A stretch of 8,712 nt of DNA. Source: Methanosarcina sp. Lineage in GTDB: Archaea > Halobacteriota > Methanosarcinia > Methanosarcinales > Methanosarcinaceae. The DNA lies in NCBI GenBank assembly GCA_013331265.1, contig DUGS01000070.1, positions 1 through 8,712 on the forward strand, in the 5' to 3' direction. The position numbers and the translations under genes were made by a program. Shown here in pieces: positions 5,536-8,712 of the stretch (position 1 is its first letter; each line of letters opens with the position of its first letter). The notes below the pieces were generated by a model. That model did no database searches, had not been told where the DNA came from, and saw only the letters and a program-made list of their open reading frames with translations.

Positions 5536-6021
5536 TCATAACTCTAAATTCCAGAGCTTATCTCCTACGTGGCTTATTGACTTTATGGCTTTTCCCGAAT
5601 CTGCATCAACCATCTGCTGTCCTTCCATAAGGGCTTTTCCTATGGCAAGAGGTTTTTTGTGGATTTCTTCCACTACAATTACAAAATCCCCTTCTTTTAT
5701 TTCAGGGTCTGCCTCCACAATTCCTGGCGCCATAATATCCGCTCCGTTTGCTACAAAACGAATAGCTCCTTTATCCACAACAACAAGACGTTTCTTCAGT
5801 CCCATCTCAAGAGCTCCGCGGACAGTGGGAAAAAGATGCCCTTCTATTTCAAACAGAAGAGGCCTGCCTTCAACAAGGATTAGGGAATATTCATCCAGGG
5901 TAATCTTTTCGAGAGTTTTGTTTCCCAGCTCTGTTATCTCTTCACCAAAGGCGGACTCAAGATCTTTTAGCATCTTATTCTTTGCATTTTTCCTCAGCTG
6001 AACTCTTGACTTTACTTTCAA
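5536..6021 (-). CDS. PUA-domain RNA-binding protein (archaeal MCT-1-like)
   Basis: 161 residues, with an N-terminal domain of about 75 residues followed by a PUA domain at about 78-155. The PUA signature is clear: VVDKGAIRFVANGADIMAPG (81-100), then an acidic stretch and GDFVIVV. The N-terminal motif LFPTVRGAL (63-71) is typical of the pre-PUA domain of MCT-1/Tma20-like proteins, which in eukaryotes act with DENR in ribosome recycling and re-initiation. A translation-related role is inferred; it is not a tRNA-guanine transglycosylase, as no catalytic domain is present. The start is TTG: a stop lies immediately upstream in frame, AGGTGAT (6025-6031) is well placed, and the first ATG would remove 16 residues. 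Confidence 0.85.
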   Translation of the reverse strand: MKVKSRVQLRKNAKNKMLKDLESAFGEEITELGNKTLEKITLDEYSLILVEGRPLLFEIEGHLFPTVRGALEMGLKKRLVVVDKGAIRFVANGADIMAPGIVEADPEIKEGDFVIVVEEIHKKPLAIGKALMEGQQMVDADSGKAIKSISHVGDKLWNLEL

Positions 6022-6024
6022 TCA

Positions 6025-6031
6025 ATCACCT
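6025..6031 (-). promoter_or_regulatory. Near-perfect Shine-Dalgarno deciding the TTG start of the PUA gene
   Basis: AGGTGAT on the minus strand matches the archaeal anti-Shine-Dalgarno almost completely and sits a few bases before the TTG at 6019-6021. This supports TTG rather than the ATG sixteen codons inside. Confidence 0.7.
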
Positions 6032-6076
6032 GATCTCAAAAGGTTGAGGTTATCCATAGGGATAGGGTTCTGAGCC

Positions 6077-6084
6077 TTTTAAAA
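6077..6084 (-). promoter_or_regulatory. TATA-like box for the PUA gene
   Basis: TTTTAAAA on the minus strand lies about 55 bases before the PUA gene start, which would give a leader of roughly 30 bases carrying the Shine-Dalgarno. The assignment rests on position only. Confidence 0.3.
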
Positions 6085-6136
6085 CTTATGTGGAGCCTCA
6101 GATGTAAATTTCTCCGGCACCTGATCTGTTTATATT

Positions 6137-7294
6137 TTATTCGAGTTTTATGCAAAGTATCGTGAGAAGCACAAGAGCACTTCCAAAAAACACGGTTTCA
6201 TAGCCTAAATGTTCTATAAACAAACTTCCAAATATAGGGATCAGCCCGAGACCTGTATAAATTCCGGTATTGAAGAGTCCCATTGCAATTCCACTTGGGT
6301 TTATTCTGGAGACTGCAGAAACGAGCCCTATGACTGCCGCCCCTCCTCCGGCACCGATCAGGAAGAATGCCAGCAAAGGTGCTTTTAGAGAGAACAGAAT
6401 CCCTGCAGCTGTAAGGCTTATCCCTGCTCTTACTATATTTTTATTCTGTGCCCTGGATCTTCCTGCAGCAAGGGAACTTAACATTGCAGCCAGGTATGAG
6501 GCTGAAATTACAAGCCCAAGTTCCGGTTTTGTCAGGAAGCCTGCACTGTAATCAGGATAGTTTGAAGTCAGCAGGCCTGTGGCTCCGTAAAGGACCACTG
6601 AAATCCCCCAGAGTTTCCAGAAATCGTTTTCAAAAAAGGTTTCCCCTATTTTTTCCAGATATCTTCCGGGTTTGAAAATCATTGAGGCTTCAGGCTTCTC
6701 TCCAGAGACCTCTTTGATGTTTAAGGTTCCGGTTTTTTCCCTTCCAGAGTTATCCGTAGATATCAGTCCCCTGGCTTCCCACAGAAGGGTGGTGAAAGAA
6801 AAGCCTGCGAGAAGAGTAAATATGCTTATTGCAGCTTTGATTCCAATCTCTGCAAGCATTCCTGAGAGAAAAACTCCTAAAGCCAGTCCGGCATTTAACA
6901 GGAAATTGAACTCTCCCAGACTTCGCTGGCTATCTTTCAATTCGGCAAGCATGGAATAAGCAGCAGGAAAAAAGGCTCCGCAGCCAAGGCCTTCTACGAA
7001 GCGTGAAATGCCAAGAACCCACAGGTTGTCATAATATGAAATAAAAAGCCCGGAAATAAAAGTTAGTGTAATTCCCAGTCCTGCCACTTTTAGATTTCCT
7101 ATCCTGTCTGCAAGTATTCCAAACGGGAGAAGGGTGAGCAGGGCTCCTATAAAGTACCCCGAATAAAGCAAGCTTGAGACAGCAGGGCCCGCGTTTTCCT
7201 TTCCTGCAAGTTCGGGAAGGACAGGAATTGCCGCATTAGAGAGGCCCTGGATTGCAAAGACTGAAGAGTAAAGTATGAGTTTTTTCGAGTTCAT
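6137..7294 (-). CDS. Major facilitator superfamily transporter, distal copy of a tandem pair
   Basis: 385 residues with about 12 hydrophobic segments in two halves and a charged central loop at about 183-225, the normal MFS plan. The loop after TM2 carries motif A, GILADRIGNLK (59-69), and TM4 has RFVEGLG with Arg98, as in drug:H+ antiporters. TM5 has a degenerate glycine-rich motif C (ALGVFLSGMLAEIG), also suggestive of export. The substrate cannot be read from sequence. It starts with ATG 41 bases after the stop of its paralogue and without an obvious Shine-Dalgarno; the two are probably cotranscribed. Identity to the neighbour is high in the N-terminal half, including TM1 GLSNAxIPxLPELA and GAFFPAAYS, and clearly lower in the C-terminal half, as expected if the substrates have diverged. 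Confidence 0.87.
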   Translation of the reverse strand: MNSKKLILYSSVFAIQGLSNAAIPVLPELAGKENAGPAVSSLLYSGYFIGALLTLLPFGILADRIGNLKVAGLGITLTFISGLFISYYDNLWVLGISRFVEGLGCGAFFPAAYSMLAELKDSQRSLGEFNFLLNAGLALGVFLSGMLAEIGIKAAISIFTLLAGFSFTTLLWEARGLISTDNSGREKTGTLNIKEVSGEKPEASMIFKPGRYLEKIGETFFENDFWKLWGISVVLYGATGLLTSNYPDYSAGFLTKPELGLVISASYLAAMLSSLAAGRSRAQNKNIVRAGISLTAAGILFSLKAPLLAFFLIGAGGGAAVIGLVSAVSRINPSGIAMGLFNTGIYTGLGLIPIFGSLFIEHLGYETVFFGSALVLLTILCIKLE

Positions 7295-7335
7295 GGTTTT
7301 TTTCTGTTCTTCGTATCTGGTCTGTAATCAATTTT

Positions 7336-8469
7336 TCAGTCTTTTAGCAGAAGCGTCCCTGCGAGGATGCAACCATTTGCGAGAAACAATTCCTCAAAAC
7401 TCAGGACTTTTGTAAGCAGTCCTGCAGCAATCGGAAATAAGGAGAGCCCTGCATATATAGTTGTGTTAAAGAGTCCCATGGCAAGCCCTCTGTCCGCATC
7501 CATTCTTGCGACAGCCAGAGCAAAACCCACCGCTGCTATCCCTGATCCGCCTCCAAGGCTTGAAAAGCCGAGGAAGGGATTCTTGACCGCAAAAAAAGCT
7601 CCAAAGGCAGAAAAAGCTAATCCTATCCGGATTATGGTTTTTTCTGTTACTTTAAAACGGCCTATAAGAAAGGATGTGATCATAGCGCAGACATAAAGGC
7701 TCGCAATAGCACTTCCAAGCTGGACTTTAGATAAAATTTCAAGGCTGTAGTCTGGATAATAGGCTATGAGAACCCCTATTGCTCCGTTGAGCAGAAAAGA
7801 ACTCAACCATATCCCTGAATTATGGCGGGAAATGAGCTCTGTGACTCCCCTTGAAGAGTGTTTGAAATGGGCTTTTAGGGAGTCTGGACCTGGGAGTAAG
7901 TCAGGTTTTTCTCCCGTCTTTCTCGGGTTAATGAGTTCTTTGCGCCTGTAAAGGAGAGGGATTTCCGAAAGCAGAGCTATAAACGTGAATATGAGGACGG
8001 CACCTTTCAGAAAAATGTCTGCGAGCATCCCTGAGAATAAAGCTCCTGTAGCCAATGCGGCATTGGAAAGAAAGGTGAATTCCCCAAGGCAGCGCCTGGG
8101 GTCTTTGCACCTTGAGAGTGTGGAATATGCCGCTGGAAAAAAAGCTCCACATGCAGCACCTTCAATAAATCTGGAAATTGCAAGAACCCACAGGTTTTCT
8201 GAGTAAAAAATAATAAGTCCTGATATAACCGTGAAGATAATACCAAGCGCTATGAGCCTGAGGTTTCCTAACTTGTCAGCGAGAATCCCAAAAGGAAGCA
8301 TTGTGGCAAGGGCTCCCATAAAGTACCCTGAAAAGAGCAGGCTTGATGCAAGCTCCCCATATGTACCCTGATAACCGGTTGCAAGTTCCGGAAGGATGGG
8401 AATTACGGCATTGGAAAGCCCCATAATTGCAAAAACTGCAATATAAATCAAACGCCTGTCTGGGTGCAT
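7336..8469 (-). CDS. Major facilitator superfamily transporter, proximal copy of a tandem pair
   Basis: 377 residues from the ATG at 8467-8469. Around 12 membrane segments flank a basic central loop (about 185-225). Motif A is GILADKLGNLR (61-71), and TM4 contains ISRFIEG with Arg100. An in-frame TTG at 8487 would add six residues. The ATG is preferred for two reasons: its first 20 residues align without gaps with the first 20 of the downstream paralogue (both reach GLSN at 17-20), and a BRE/TATA-like element sits about 26 bases before it, as in leaderless archaeal mRNAs. There is no Shine-Dalgarno for either start. Like its paralogue it is probably an exporter of unknown substrate. It is the first gene of the two-gene unit. 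Confidence 0.87.
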   Translation of the reverse strand: MHPDRRLIYIAVFAIMGLSNAVIPILPELATGYQGTYGELASSLLFSGYFMGALATMLPFGILADKLGNLRLIALGIIFTVISGLIIFYSENLWVLAISRFIEGAACGAFFPAAYSTLSRCKDPRRCLGEFTFLSNAALATGALFSGMLADIFLKGAVLIFTFIALLSEIPLLYRRKELINPRKTGEKPDLLPGPDSLKAHFKHSSRGVTELISRHNSGIWLSSFLLNGAIGVLIAYYPDYSLEILSKVQLGSAIASLYVCAMITSFLIGRFKVTEKTIIRIGLAFSAFGAFFAVKNPFLGFSSLGGGSGIAAVGFALAVARMDADRGLAMGLFNTTIYAGLSLFPIAAGLLTKVLSFEELFLANGCILAGTLLLKD

Positions 8470-8490
8470 AGAACTAAAAACTCGCAATCT

Positions 8491-8505
8491 TGTATAAGTT
8501 TCTTA
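8491..8505 (-). promoter_or_regulatory. BRE/TATA promoter for the MFS pair (leaderless)
   Basis: The minus strand reads AAGAAACTTATACA: an A-rich BRE-like stretch followed by CTTATACA. The TATA centre (about 8495) lies about 26 bases from the A of the ATG at 8469, so transcription would start at or next to the start codon. Confidence 0.5.
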
Positions 8506-8661
8506 TTGTAGTTCTTTCCAGAGGCTATTATTTCTTCTTTGAAGGCCTGCGGGTTTTTCTCCAGATATATAACGAATTTGTATATACAGCATAAATTTAT
8601 AAATAATGTCTCAGCATGATCTTTCTTCTATTATATTAGACTGGTATGAAATGCATAGCTA

Positions 8662-8670
8662 TTTATATAA
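8662..8670 (+). promoter_or_regulatory. TATA box pointing out of the window
   Basis: TTTATATAA matches the archaeal TATA consensus well. A + strand transcript would start about 25 bases later, near 8690, where GTGAGTAATGTGAGCGGGAAA (from 8691) is an open frame running to the window edge after a GGGG run. It may be the promoter of a divergent gene or RNA whose body lies outside the window. Confidence 0.35.
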
Positions 8671-8712
8671 TTAATTTGAATAGGGGTTATGTGAGTAATG
8701 TGAGCGGGAAAC

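Noticed and set aside
5585..6001. 138-codon + strand frame opposite the PUA gene
   Set aside because: It is serine/arginine-rich antisense of a recognisable PUA protein, so a shadow frame.

Overview
The window looks like chromosomal DNA from a methanogenic archaeon of the Methanosarcina type. The inference rests on archaeal-type protein families (a 480-residue archaeal/eukaryote-type prolyl-tRNA synthetase, a UPF0284/CobT-like enzyme, archaeal ZPR1, archaeal SepF and an archaeal PUA protein), on AT-rich spacers with TATA-like boxes, on GGTGAT-type ribosome binding sites, and on frequent TTG/GTG starts. No tRNA, rRNA, CRISPR array, insertion sequence or phage gene was seen.

Layout. At the left edge (1-373) there is only an ambiguous C-terminal remnant of a gene and a spacer carrying several AAGGGG motifs. 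Next, on the + strand, come two very small zinc-ribbon proteins in tandem (395-538 and 548-787), closed by a hairpin/U-tract terminator. They converge on a minus-strand cobT-like gene (1014-2063). That gene has an unusually elaborate upstream region with an exact-period 20-bp tandem repeat, a long imperfect inverted repeat and a near-palindrome. In the gap between cobT and proS there is a candidate 40-codon + strand gene (2378-2500) with TATA-like box, Shine-Dalgarno, GTG start and terminator all correctly spaced; it is the least expected item in the window.

proS (2582-4024, minus) is followed, beyond a 314-bp gap, by a minus-strand pair, sepF (4980-5360) and zpr1 (4339-4983). The two overlap by TTGA, so a TTG start is coupled to the upstream stop. 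A PUA-domain RNA-binding protein (5536-6021) precedes sepF. The right third is a tandem pair of paralogous major facilitator transporters (6137-7294 and 7336-8469, minus), read from the right; the first-transcribed copy appears to be leaderless.

How they work together. proS, the PUA protein and perhaps ZPR1 belong to translation, SepF to FtsZ-based division and CobT to corrinoid assembly, which matters greatly to methylotrophic methanogens. The MFS pair is presumably efflux of an unknown substrate. Apart from the zinc-ribbon pair, the sepF-zpr1 pair and the MFS pair, the genes seem to be separate transcription units. Everything was read by eye; no database search was run.
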